Shown here: in pieces, positions 41,715-50,579 of the stretch
Layout: the number at the start of each line of letters is the position of its first letter
Position numbering within the stretch: the first letter of the stretch is position 1
Origin: Micromonospora rubida
GTDB lineage: Bacteria > Actinomycetota > Actinomycetes > Mycobacteriales > Micromonosporaceae
Assembly: GCF_009908295.1 (NCBI RefSeq)
Contig: NZ_JAAALO010000010.1
Span: 124,001-188,000 of the forward strand
DNA: 64,000 nt
Direction: 5' to 3'
Translations under genes and position numbers: made by a program
The notes under the pieces: model-generated
Databases searched by the model: none
What the model saw: only the letters and a program-made list of their open reading frames with translations
What the model was told of the DNA's origin: nothing

Positions 41715-43223
41715 TCAGCCGGACCGGTGGGGGCGGGTGCGCCCGGTCAGTGCAGTGACCGCGGTCAGTGCGGCGAACGCGAACCCGGCGGCGCCGAATG
41801 CCCAGGCGTACCCACTGGTGGTCGTGTCCGGTGGGCTGGCACCGGCGGTCTCGAGGTGCGTGGTGCGCGCCGTGGAGAGCGCGGTCAGCAGGGCGAGGCC
41901 TGCCGTTGGTCCCAACTCCATCGCCGTGTTCAGCACGCCGCCGGCGAGCCCCGCTTGCCGTGGTCGTACGTCGGACAGCGCGAGCACCGACCCGGCGGAG
42001 AAAGACAGCGCGACTCCGGCCGGCAGGAGAACGAGGCCAGGCAGCAGACCGAGGCCGTATCCGGTGTGCGGATCCACACCGGCCAGCAGCAGCAGACCAC
42101 CGGCCGCCAGCGCGAGCCCTGTGGAGGTAACCCGTTGGGCTCCCCAGCGGGCGATGAGCCGCCCGGACAGCCGCCCGATGACGACGAGAACCACCGCGTA
42201 CGGGAGGAACGCCATCGAGGTACGCAGCGGCGTCCAGTTTCGGATCTGCTGGAGGTACAGGACCAGTAGGAGGGAGACGACGGCGGTTCCGGCCGCGGAC
42301 AGGGCGATCACGAGCAGCGCGGTCACCCGCCGGAGATCAGCCAGGAAAGACATCGGCAAGAGCGGATCGGCACTGGACAGTTCGACCGCGACGAACACGC
42401 CCAGCAGTACCAGGCCCGCGGCCAGCGGGCCCAGCACCATCGCCGAGGTCCACCCGTGTTCGCCGGTCACCACCAGGCCGAAGCTGAGCAGCGTGATTCC
42501 CGAAGTGGCGAGCAACGCGCCCGGCAGGTCGAGCGGGGCCCGCCCGTACTGGGTGTCCGCGGGCAGCAACCGCGGCGTCACCACCGCCGCCACCGCGGCG
42601 ACCACCAGCGGAACCGCCAACATCCATCGCCACGACAACCAGGTAGCGACGATCCCGGAGAAAAGACTTCCCATCGTCGCACCGAGTACCGACAACCCGC
42701 CCCAGGTCGCCATCGCTCGGCCATAGCCGACGGGGTCCGGAAACACCCGTCGCAGCACCGCGACAGCTGCCGGCGCGACGAGGGCGGCGCCCACCCCCTG
42801 GGCGAAGCGTGCGACAGTGAGGGCCGCACTTCCGGGAGCAAGTGCGGCCACCATCGAGGCGGCGGCAAAGACAACGAGACCGGCGGTGAACATCCGGCGT
42901 CCGCCGCACCGGTCGGTGAGCCGACCACCGAAGAGCAACAGGCCGCTGAAGGACAACCCGTAGGCGGCGCTGAGGAGGACCAGGCTGGACTGACCCAGTC
43001 CCCACTCTCGGCCGATCACCGGCAGCGGTACGGAGATAACGGTGATAGTGAAGATCAGCGTCGTCTGCACGGTGCCGAGCAGCGCGAAGGCAGGGCCGAC
43101 CGCCGGCTTTCCCGGCCCGCCGTCCTGACCTTCGTAACCGCGTCGCGGCCACGGGCCAGGGCGGTGCGCCGCCGCGCCGGGCCTGCCCGGCGGTACGTCG
43201 GGGACCGTTGTCGCCATCGTCAC
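41715..43223 (-). CDS. MFS drug exporter (DHA2, 14-TMS type)
   Basis: 502 residues; the GTG at 43223 or the ATG at 43217 can serve as start, with GGAGGG just upstream. Fourteen membrane helices; motif A-like GGRLTDRCGGRRMF after helix 2, motif C-like GGLSVLGATMGSLFSGIVA in helix 5. An N-terminal ~45-residue cytoplasmic Pro/Gly-rich extension precedes helix 1. DHA2 members export drugs or metabolites using the proton gradient. The gene is bracketed by SDR and TetR genes on the same strand, and the TetR protein probably controls it. Confidence 0.92.
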   Translation of the reverse strand: MTMATTVPDVPPGRPGAAAHRPGPWPRRGYEGQDGGPGKPAVGPAFALLGTVQTTLIFTITVISVPLPVIGREWGLGQSSLVLLSAAYGLSFSGLLLFGGRLTDRCGGRRMFTAGLVVFAAASMVAALAPGSAALTVARFAQGVGAALVAPAAVAVLRRVFPDPVGYGRAMATWGGLSVLGATMGSLFSGIVATWLSWRWMLAVPLVVAAVAAVVTPRLLPADTQYGRAPLDLPGALLATSGITLLSFGLVVTGEHGWTSAMVLGPLAAGLVLLGVFVAVELSSADPLLPMSFLADLRRVTALLVIALSAAGTAVVSLLLVLYLQQIRNWTPLRTSMAFLPYAVVLVVIGRLSGRLIARWGAQRVTSTGLALAAGGLLLLAGVDPHTGYGLGLLPGLVLLPAGVALSFSAGSVLALSDVRPRQAGLAGGVLNTAMELGPTAGLALLTALSTARTTHLETAGASPPDTTTSGYAWAFGAAGFAFAALTAVTALTGRTRPHRSG

Positions 43224-43376
43224 TCACCCTCCAGCATTCGAGATTGATCGTTCTAGTTTCGGCGCACGAGGCAACACCGCAAGGTCGAGAAGGAACGTCG
43301 ACACCGAGCCACCGGGCACGAATGTCGGCTCTGGCGAGCATGCGCGCGATCAGTGGCCCGCTTCGGTGGCCCGTCG

Positions 43377-43958
43377 TCAGTCGAGCAGGGTCAGAGCCTG
43401 CGTGGCGGCGTCCCGCAGCCGCCGCGGCTCCGCCGACATCTTGCCGACCACTCGAATGCCCTGCATCAGCACGAGCAGAAGCCGGGCCAGCGCGCGGGGA
43501 TCCTTGCCCGGGGCGAGTTCACCCTGGGCCTGCGCCCGGATCAACGCAGAGGCCAGCGCGGTTTCCAGGTAATCCCAGCTTGCCGTCACACGGCGTGCCG
43601 CCTGTCGATCATGTGGCGCAACCTCCACGGCTGTGTTGACGATGAAGCAGCCACGACGCCCGCTGTCGTCGCCGGCCTCGCACGCGTATCGCTCGACGAG
43701 GGCCCGTACAGCCGGCAGCGCCGGACCCGGCTGCGACAGATCACGCAGCAGGACGGGGTCGACCAGCTCGCCGTACCGGTCGAGCGCCTTGAGATAGAGA
43801 TCGTGCTTGTTGCCGAACGTCGCGTAGATGCTCGCTCGCGCCACGCCCAGATGCTCGACCAGGTCGGCCATCGAGGTCGCCTCGTACCCCCGCTCCCAGA
43901 ACAGGTCGAGGGCCGCCCGCAGTGCCGCATCCGGATCAAACTCCTTGGTCCTTGCCAC
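43377..43958 (-). CDS. TetR family repressor
   Basis: 193 residues. The N-terminal HTH is FDPDAALRAALDLFWERGYE..TSMADLVEHLGVARASIYATF (about 7-52), the ligand domain is helical, and C-terminal RGCFIVNTAVEVAPHD is the pattern of the AcrR-like group with a TetR_C_16/YxaF-like tail. Such proteins repress an adjacent exporter and let go when its substrate binds. The MFS gene starts 153 bp downstream on the same strand. AT-rich TCTAGAT-like words on both sides (43245-43255, 43975-43985) may be operators, but no clean palindrome was seen. Confidence 0.9.
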   Translation of the reverse strand: MARTKEFDPDAALRAALDLFWERGYEATSMADLVEHLGVARASIYATFGNKHDLYLKALDRYGELVDPVLLRDLSQPGPALPAVRALVERYACEAGDDSGRRGCFIVNTAVEVAPHDRQAARRVTASWDYLETALASALIRAQAQGELAPGKDPRALARLLLVLMQGIRVVGKMSAEPRRLRDAATQALTLLD

Positions 43959-44360
43959 GGCTCAACTCTAACCGTATCTAGATCGACTGGTCAAGAAAGG
44001 TCGAGGCGCGTCGCCGCAAGTCGCACCGCTTGGGCCGCCGCTGACGGTCTGGGCTGTGAGGAGGCTCCCGACCCGTTGTGTTACCCCGACCTCTACGACG
44101 ACCGCAACCGCCAAGCGAGGACTGAGGACGATCTCGAACCACTCGACTTCGACAGCTCATCTGCCCTGGCCAGCGAAACCAGCAAAACGGCCAAAAGGCA
44201 ACGCGGCGAACACGGCGAGATGACGTGAAGGCCGTAGCCCTTACACCCGGCGTACTCGCTCGGCGACTCGGGGAAGCGGTCCCACATCGTCGCTAGCGCT
44301 ACAGCACGCCGTTCCTCGTCCCGTATCGGCATCCCGGCTTGCTAACGAGATCACTCAGAG
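43959..44360. other. Remnant-containing stretch before the second IS66 copy
   Basis: On + the frame ending at 44228 reads LCYPDLYDDRNRQARTEDDL and LASETSKTAKRQRGEHGEMT, a charged C-terminal tail without an upstream gene; on - about 44200-44330 reads RFPESPSEYAGCKGYGLHVI. Neither is recognised. Both look like leftovers of genes disrupted by the insertion events. Confidence 0.4.
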
Positions 44361-45830
44361 TAACTGTTCAGCCTGAGTGACTTTCGGGTTCGATGTTCGT
44401 TGATGGTGGCGTGTCGGTTGATGTGGAGTCGTTGTCGCGTGAGGAGCTTGTCGCTCTGGTCGTGACGCAGGCCGCGTTGATCGAGCAGCTTTAGGGGCAG
44501 GTCGCGGAGTTGCGGCACCGGTTGGGGATGAACTCGTCGAATTCGTCGAGGCCGCCGTCGTCTGACGGGCTGGACAGGCCGGTGGCGCGTGGGTCCGGGG
44601 CCGGGAGACGGCGACCGGGTAAGCAGCCACGGTCGTCGGGATCGACGTTGAACCTGGTGGCGGATCCGGATCACACGGTGCTCCACCGGCCGGAGGTGTG
44701 CGCTAACCCGGACTGCGGTGCGGATCTCGACAATGCGGTGGTGTTCGGCCGTCAACGGCGGCAGGTGTTCGACCTGCCCGAGCCGGGAATGATCGTCACG
44801 GAACATCAGATAGTGGCGGTGCGGTGTGGGTGTGGGCATGTCACCGAGGGCTCACCGCCGCCGGGGGTGACTGGTCGGGCTCAGTACGGGCCGGGGGTGA
44901 AGGCCGCCGTGGTGTATGCCCGTGGGGCACACTTCCTGCCGTACGCGCGGGTCGCCCGGCTGCTGGGCGACCTGTGCGGGGCGCGGGTGTCGACCGGGTT
45001 CGTGCACACGGTGGTGCATGAGGCCGCCCGACGCCTGGACCCGTTCTGCTCCTACCTTGCAGCCCTCCTGCACGTGGAGAAGGTCCTACACGTCGACGAG
45101 ACTCCCGCGCGGACCGCCGGAGCCGGCAAATATGTGCACGTCGCGTGCACTCCCGGGTTGACGCTGCTGCACACCGGCGGACGGGGTAGGGCCGACGTGG
45201 ACGCCGGCGGGGTCCTACCCGGCTTCGACGGCGCCCTTGTGCGGGACGGCTACGCCGCCTACCGGCACCTCACCGACGCCGACCACGCCTGGTGCGGCGC
45301 CCACCTGCTACGTGACCTTAAAGGTGTGTACGAACCCGACCCGGACGGGCAGAGCTGGGCCGAGGTCATGGCCGACACGATGCTGATGGCGAAAACGATG
45401 GTCGAGAAGGCCGTCGCCGACGGCCGGACCGCCCTGGAAGTCGCCGAGATCAGCCACATCCGGGCCTGCTACGCCGGAGCGGTCGCCTACGGACGGCAAC
45501 AGAATCTACCCAACCGTGACGGCGAGTTATCCAGGGCTGGGAAACTGGCCGAACGTTTCCACACCCACCGGGACATGATCCTGAGATTCGTGATCGACCT
45601 GGCCGTTCCGTTCACGAACAACCAGGCCGAGCGTGATCTCCGGCCGGTCAAGTTGCAACAGAAGATCTCCGGCTGCTGGCGAACCCTGCAAGGCCTGGCC
45701 GACTTCGCCAGGATCCGCTCCTACCTCTCCACCGCCGCCAAGCAGGATACGGACGCCCTCGGCGTACTCAAACAACTGTTCACCACCGGCCCCTGGCTAC
45801 CTGAAGCCACCCACTCAAGCTGAACAGATA
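44361..45830 (+). mobile_element. IS66-type insertion sequence, full length
   Basis: 1470 bp. Terminal repeats TAACTGTTCAGCCTGAGTG and the complement of TATCTGTTCAGCTTGAGTG (17/19). The flanks ACTCAGAG and CCTCAGGG agree at 6 of 8 positions, perhaps a worn 8-bp target duplication as expected for IS66. It carries a single transposase gene with no accessory TnpA/TnpB genes. The left 346 bp are duplicated at 38194-38539. Confidence 0.85.
44510..45823 (+). CDS. IS66 family transposase, N-terminus separated by an in-frame TAG
   Basis: 437 residues from a TTG at 44510 (or an ATG at 44528). It contains LGMNSSNSSRPPSSDGL (the IS66 N-terminal signature), a Cys-rich zinc-finger region (CANPDCGADLDNAVV, VRCGCGHV), and the DDE core: VLHVDETPARTAG, LVRDGYAAYRHLTDADHAWC with GAHLLRDLKG, and VPFTNNQAERDLRPVKLQQK with the Glu. 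The gene naturally begins at the ATG 44393 (MFVDGGVSVDVESLSREELV), but codon 34 is TAG where CAG is expected (IEQL-stop-GQVAEL). The same TAG is in the other copy. All catalytic residues lie after it. Confidence 0.88.
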   Translation: MRHRLGMNSSNSSRPPSSDGLDRPVARGSGAGRRRPGKQPRSSGSTLNLVADPDHTVLHRPEVCANPDCGADLDNAVVFGRQRRQVFDLPEPGMIVTEHQIVAVRCGCGHVTEGSPPPGVTGRAQYGPGVKAAVVYARGAHFLPYARVARLLGDLCGARVSTGFVHTVVHEAARRLDPFCSYLAALLHVEKVLHVDETPARTAGAGKYVHVACTPGLTLLHTGGRGRADVDAGGVLPGFDGALVRDGYAAYRHLTDADHAWCGAHLLRDLKGVYEPDPDGQSWAEVMADTMLMAKTMVEKAVADGRTALEVAEISHIRACYAGAVAYGRQQNLPNRDGELSRAGKLAERFHTHRDMILRFVIDLAVPFTNNQAERDLRPVKLQQKISGCWRTLQGLADFARIRSYLSTAAKQDTDALGVLKQLFTTGPWLPEATHSS

Positions 45831-46203
45831 CCTCAGGGGGGCCTCCATCTCAGAGGCCAGATGAGTGTTTCGCAGGAGTGTGACGAGTGGTTCTACCCCG
45901 AGGGCGCTGTCCGATGACCCGACAACATGGCGGGTTCAGCCGGTGGAAGAGGGAACCCAGTCGTTGAGATTTCCGCGCTTGACTCAGAGGACGAAGGCCG
46001 ACCAGGTCGCCGCCTGACGATACCGGCGATGGGCTCGACCGTGGGGGGGACCAGAAGGAGCCTTTCTTCTCCGCCTGAAACGTCGCGTCGATCGCTCAGT
46101 CCCACGTGCGGATTCTTGCTGCAGCCGGAGACCGCCATCGAGGCCGCGTCGGGGGCATCGCGCAGCCTTCGAGACGCCTCGGAGGCTGCGCTGGCCGACG
46201 CTA
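45831..46203. other. Stretch between the IS66 and IS630 elements
   Basis: No recognisable gene. Short open frames exist on both strands but none has a family-like pattern or a ribosome binding site. Confidence 0.35.
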
Positions 46204-47356
46204 CTAGTGTTCTGTCTCGTAAATAGGTAGCCGGTTGGTAGGATGTTGGTCGTGAATCGTGCTGCCGCGCCGTTGGTGCTTGATCCGGGTCAGCGTGAGC
46301 TGTTGGAGTCGGTGGCGAGGTCGCGGACTGCGGAGCATCGTCTGGTGCGGCGGGCGCAGGTGCTGCTGCATGCGGCTGGCGGGGTGTCCAACACCGAGAT
46401 CGCTGTGCTGGTCGGGGTGACTCGGATGACGGTGCGGGCGTGGCGGGCGGAGTTCACCGCGCGTGGGCTCGCCGATCTGGGCAAGGTGGCGGCGGGGCGG
46501 GGTCGTAAGGCGTCGATCCCGCAGGCGGTGATCGATCAGATCGTGGAGTTGACGTTGCATTCGCGGCCCGAGGGGGCGACGCACTGGTCGTGTCGGTCGA
46601 TGGCGGCGAAGGTCGGCGTGTCGAAGGCGACCGTGCAGCGGGTGTGGGACGCGCGTGGGCTCAAGCCGCACCTGGTGGAGACGTTCAAGCTGTCGAACGA
46701 CAAGCGGTTCGAGGAGAAGCTCGTCGACGTCGTCGGGTTGTACCTGAACCCGCCGGACAAGGCGGTGGTCTTGTGCATGGACGAGAAGTCGCAGATCCAG
46801 GCCCTCGATCGCACGCAGCCGAGTTTGCCGCTCAAGCCTGGGCGGGCCGGCACGATGACCCACGATTACAAGCGGCACGGCACCACGACTTTGTTCGCGG
46901 CGTTGGACGTGTTGACCGGCAAGGTGATCGGCAAGTGCTTCGCCCGGCACCGCCACGACGAGTTCCTGCGGTTCCTGCGCACCATCGATACCACGGTGCC
47001 CCGCAAGCTGCAGATCCACATGATCGTCGACAACTACGGCACCCACACCCACCCCAACGTCAAGGCGTGGCTGGCCAAGCATCCCCGCTTCCACCTGCAC
47101 TTCACCCCGACGAGCTCATCCTGGCTGAACATGGTCGAGCGCTGGTTCGGTGAGCTGACCGACAAGATGATCCGCCGCGGAGTGTTCCACAGCGTCGCCG
47201 ACCTCGTCGCCGCGATCGAGGACTACCTGCGCGTACACAACGACGACCCGAAACCGTTCCTGTGGACCGCGACCGCCGAGTCGATCCTCGCCAAGGTCCG
47301 ACGTGGACGCGTCGCCCTCCAGCAAGCGGCTAGTCAAAACTGAGACAGAACACTAG
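46204..47356 (+). mobile_element. IS630 family insertion sequence
   Basis: The ends CTAGTGTTCTGTCTC (46204-46218) and GAGACAGAACACTAG (47342-47356) are perfect 15-bp inverted repeats that include the TA target duplication expected for IS630 (46205-46206 and 47354-47355). One intact transposase gene. Confidence 0.92.
46243..47343 (+). CDS. IS630 family transposase
   Basis: 366 residues. The N-terminal HTH includes ARSRTAEHRLVRRAQVLLHA and GVSNTEIAVLVGVTRMTVRA; a second HTH has WSCRSMAAKVGVSKATVQRV. The DDE domain shows all three acidic blocks: VVLCMDEKSQIQALDRTQPS, IHMIVDNYGTHTHP and SSSWLNMVERWFGELT. It appears complete and probably active. The ATG at 46243 or the GTG at 46252 can be the start. 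The stop lies just before the right inverted repeat. Confidence 0.95.
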   Translation: MLVVNRAAAPLVLDPGQRELLESVARSRTAEHRLVRRAQVLLHAAGGVSNTEIAVLVGVTRMTVRAWRAEFTARGLADLGKVAAGRGRKASIPQAVIDQIVELTLHSRPEGATHWSCRSMAAKVGVSKATVQRVWDARGLKPHLVETFKLSNDKRFEEKLVDVVGLYLNPPDKAVVLCMDEKSQIQALDRTQPSLPLKPGRAGTMTHDYKRHGTTTLFAALDVLTGKVIGKCFARHRHDEFLRFLRTIDTTVPRKLQIHMIVDNYGTHTHPNVKAWLAKHPRFHLHFTPTSSSWLNMVERWFGELTDKMIRRGVFHSVADLVAAIEDYLRVHNDDPKPFLWTATAESILAKVRRGRVALQQAASQN

Positions 47357-47550
47357 CGAATCAAGTTGCCCTTCGCGGCTCGGACGAAGGTGACCCAGGC
47401 TGTAGGGGTGAAGGTCAGAGCAGGGCCGGCCGGGTCCTTGCTGTCGCGGAGCCCGACGACGTCTGGGAGGTTGTCGGCGACCTCGACGCAGTTGCCGCCA
47501 GCGTTACTTCGGCTCGACTTGCGCCAGACGGCACTGGTCAGGTCAGGCAC
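47353..47550 (-). CDS. DUF397 domain protein
   Basis: 65 residues. The complete DUF397 pattern is VWRKSSRSNAGGNCVEVADN, VVGLRDSKDPAGP and ALTFTPTAWVTFVRAAK. These small proteins are encoded next to XRE/DUF5753 regulators throughout actinobacteria, where some pairs have been shown to affect development or behave like toxin-antitoxin modules; here the partner is the damaged gene at 47543-48194. The GTG at 47550 overlaps the partner's stop by 8 nt, with GAGGAG upstream. Its own TAG stop (47355-47353) lies inside the IS630 target duplication, so the last residues may have been altered by the insertion. Confidence 0.9.
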   Translation of the reverse strand: MPDLTSAVWRKSSRSNAGGNCVEVADNLPDVVGLRDSKDPAGPALTFTPTAWVTFVRAAKGNLIR

Positions 47551-48194
47551 GGGAGTACTCCTCTGCGACTTGCTGGATCAGGCTTGTTGACCGGGACTCG
47601 TTGAGGACATGGCCCGTCATGTCGACCCAGATGGAATTATAGACAGCCGTCTCGTGCGGCTTGTCGAGGTAGATCGCCCCTGTCGCAGATTCCAGGTAGG
47701 CCACCGGCGGCTCCGTTTCCCTGCCGTTGCCGTCCTGTGGGAACTCCAGCATCGAGAAGCCTCCAGCCGTCATCCCGGCGTGTAGCCCGGCAGAAAAATC
47801 CATCACCCGGACGGTTACGTTCGGTAGCTCTGCGGCTTTCAAGATTTGGCGAAGCTGCTCTGCCATGATCGCGTTGCCTCCAACGGGGCGGCGCAGCACG
47901 GCCTCGTTGATAATCACGCCGAGTTGTGGCGGGGAGAACCGGGTGAGCAGCGCCTGTCGCTCCACCCGGAGCTGGACGGCGCGCTGCTGTGTCTCGTTGT
48001 CGCTGGTGTCGATCCCGCCGCTGGGGAGTTTGAGAACCTGCTCGGCGTAGGCACGGGTCTGAAGCAGGCCGGGTATCAGCTCGGCCTCGTACTGCCTGAT
48101 GCTGGATGCGGCAGCTTCAAGCCCGATGTAGAGCTGGAACCAGCGTGGCAGACCGGAACCGATGTAGTCGTGCCACCAGTTCTTGTTTTCGCGG
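47543..48194 (-). pseudogene. XRE/DUF5753 regulator lacking its DNA-binding domain
   Basis: In one open frame the DUF5753 sensor domain is complete: WFQLYIGLEAAASSIRQYEA, ELIPGLLQTRAYAEQVLKLP, RFSPPQLGVIINEAVLRRPV and the C-terminal HVLNESRSTSLIQQVAEEYS. Upstream of ENKNWWHDYIG (about 48175) the N-terminal HTH domain of about 90 residues is gone; the DNA there belongs to the DivIVA-like gene on the other strand. So a deletion or rearrangement joined two genes head-on. A GTG at 47965 could give a 140-residue fragment, but no regulator function is expected. Confidence 0.75.
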
Positions 48195-48461
48195 GTGGCG
48201 GTCGGCCACCGCTCGGCGACCTACCGTCCGCTGCTGCCCTGGCAGGTGCGCGAGCAGCGGTTCCGGCCGACCCCGCTCGGCCGGCGCGGGCTCGACCCGC
48301 AGGAGGTGGGGGAGTTCCTCGACCGGCTCGCCGGTGACCTGGCCGCCGTCTACGAAGCGCTCGCGCAGAGCCGGCGGGAGACCAGCCGGATCAAGCTCGC
48401 GCTGTGTCACCTGCAGTCCGAGCGGGCGCACGTCCGAAACGAACGGGAGTGGGGCCGATGA
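48183..48461 (+). CDS. DivIVA-domain-like protein, 5' end uncertain
   Basis: 92 residues as drawn from the TTG 48183; the GTG at 48195 is an alternative. YRPLLPWQVREQRFRPTPLG and LDPQEVGEFLDRLAGDLAAV match the short DivIVA-like N-terminal motif, followed by helix QSRRETSRIKLALCHLQSER. Full DivIVA/Wag31 proteins are longer coiled-coil polar scaffolds; this small type is common in Micromonospora as a coupled pair with the next gene. The start lies exactly at the junction with the damaged regulator, so a few N-terminal codons may have been lost. The stop overlaps the next ATG (ATGA). Confidence 0.7.
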   Translation: MFSRVAVGHRSATYRPLLPWQVREQRFRPTPLGRRGLDPQEVGEFLDRLAGDLAAVYEALAQSRRETSRIKLALCHLQSERAHVRNEREWGR

Positions 48462-48712
48462 GCGAACGCTTCGTCATCCACCTGCCGGTGGTCGCCAACG
48501 ACATCGTCTCCGCCCAGCGGCTCGCCCGGGTGGTGGCGCACTGGACCCACGTCCTGCCGCAGACCGAACCGGGCGGCACCACCGTCTCGGCCGAGGACGA
48601 CCAGAACGTACCCCACTGGGTCTTCTGCGACCGGCTCCTGTCCGGCGGCCGGCGGTGCCTGCTCCGGCCTGACCACGATGGCGAGTGCTCCCGCCGGCAT
48701 CCGTGGCGGTGA
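48458..48712 (+). CDS. Small hypothetical protein coupled to the DivIVA-like gene
   Basis: 84 residues from the ATG at 48458 (ATGA overlap). MSERFVIHLPVVANDIVSAQ is followed by LARVVAHWTHVLPQTEPGGT and VPHWVFCDRLLSGGRRCLLR, with a His/Cys-containing end (PDHDGECSRRHPWR). The CxxxxxxxxxC..H..C..H spacing in the last 30 residues could bind a metal, but this is only a pattern. Family not recognised. Translation coupling supports that it is real. Confidence 0.65.
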   Translation: MSERFVIHLPVVANDIVSAQRLARVVAHWTHVLPQTEPGGTTVSAEDDQNVPHWVFCDRLLSGGRRCLLRPDHDGECSRRHPWR

Positions 48713-48734
48713 GCGTCGGCCTACTCGGCGGGCC

Positions 48735-48746
48735 TGACATTTGTCA
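48735..48746 (+). promoter_or_regulatory. Palindromic operator candidate for the ABC/two-component operon
   Basis: TGACATTTGTCA is a palindrome TGACA-TT-TGTCA lying 60 bp upstream of the ABC ATPase start. It is the kind of site bound by LuxR-type response regulators of such operons; the regulator encoded at 51719-52342 is the obvious candidate, by inference. Confidence 0.5.
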
Positions 48747-48805
48747 TGGGGGGAAGGTGACGAGCGGTCGGGGAGCGGACGGCGCGGCGGCCGCAACATT
48801 CTCGT

Positions 48806-49750
<945 letters not shown>

Positions 49751-49751
49751 G

Positions 49752-50555
49752 ATGACCACCTCGACCCTCACCACCCCCGCCATTGCGTCGACGATGGACC
49801 GTCGGCCACCCGCCCTCGGCGGCTTCTCCCCGGCGGTGCTGCTGATCGAGATGCGCCGGATACTGCGCAACCGCCGGACCCTGATCTTCACCATGGTGAT
49901 GCCGGCGGTCTTCTTCCTGCTGTTCGGGCTCCCGCAGCGCGGCGAGCTGCTGCCCAACGGCCGGCAGGTGCTCGCCTGGATCATGGTCAGCCTCGCCGTC
50001 TACGGGGCGATGGTCGCCACCACCAGCGCAGGCGCGGCGGTGGCCACCGAACGCGCCCTGGGGTGGAGCCGTCAGCTCCGGCTCACCCCGCTGCGCCCGG
50101 CCGCGTACGTCGCGACGAAGGTCGCCACCGCCATGATTCTCGGCCTGGTGGCGGTGGTGGTCGAGTTCGCGGTCGGTGCCGCCGCCGGGGTCCGGCTGCC
50201 GGCGTACGTCTGGCTGCTGGCCGGGCTGGCCACCTGGCTCGGCTCGCTGGTCTTCTCCGCGCTGGGGCTGCTCATCGGCTACCTCGGCCCGGCGGAGAAC
50301 GTCATGCAGTTCATGGGCCCGGTCCTCGCCCTGCTCGCCATGTTCGGCGGCCTGTTCATGCCCCTGGAGATGCTGCCCCACGCGTTGCAGCGGATCGCCG
50401 AGTTCACCCCGGTCTGGGGGGTGGGCCAGCTGGCCCGGGCACCGCTGACCGGAGACCCGGTGAGCGTCGGGGTGTTCGCCAACGTGCTCGGCTGGGCGGC
50501 GGTCTTCGCCCTCGGCGCCGCCTGGCTGTTCCGCCGCGACACCCAACGGGTCTGA
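49752..50555 (+). CDS. ABC-2 type permease
   Basis: 267 residues with six membrane helices. FSPAVLLIEMRRILRNRRTL and FTMVMPAVFFLLFGLPQRGE form helix 1 after a cytoplasmic start; the middle has GWSRQLRLTPLRPAAYVATK, the typical loop between helices 2 and 3; GPVLALLAMFGGLFMPLEML and the closing helix complete it. It is the membrane half of the exporter with the ATPase that ends 1 bp upstream of its start. DrrB-like in order and size. Substrate not deducible. Confidence 0.93.
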   Translation: MTTSTLTTPAIASTMDRRPPALGGFSPAVLLIEMRRILRNRRTLIFTMVMPAVFFLLFGLPQRGELLPNGRQVLAWIMVSLAVYGAMVATTSAGAAVATERALGWSRQLRLTPLRPAAYVATKVATAMILGLVAVVVEFAVGAAAGVRLPAYVWLLAGLATWLGSLVFSALGLLIGYLGPAENVMQFMGPVLALLAMFGGLFMPLEMLPHALQRIAEFTPVWGVGQLARAPLTGDPVSVGVFANVLGWAAVFALGAAWLFRRDTQRV

Positions 50556-50579
50556 GCACCGGCCCCGGCGAGGACTAGC

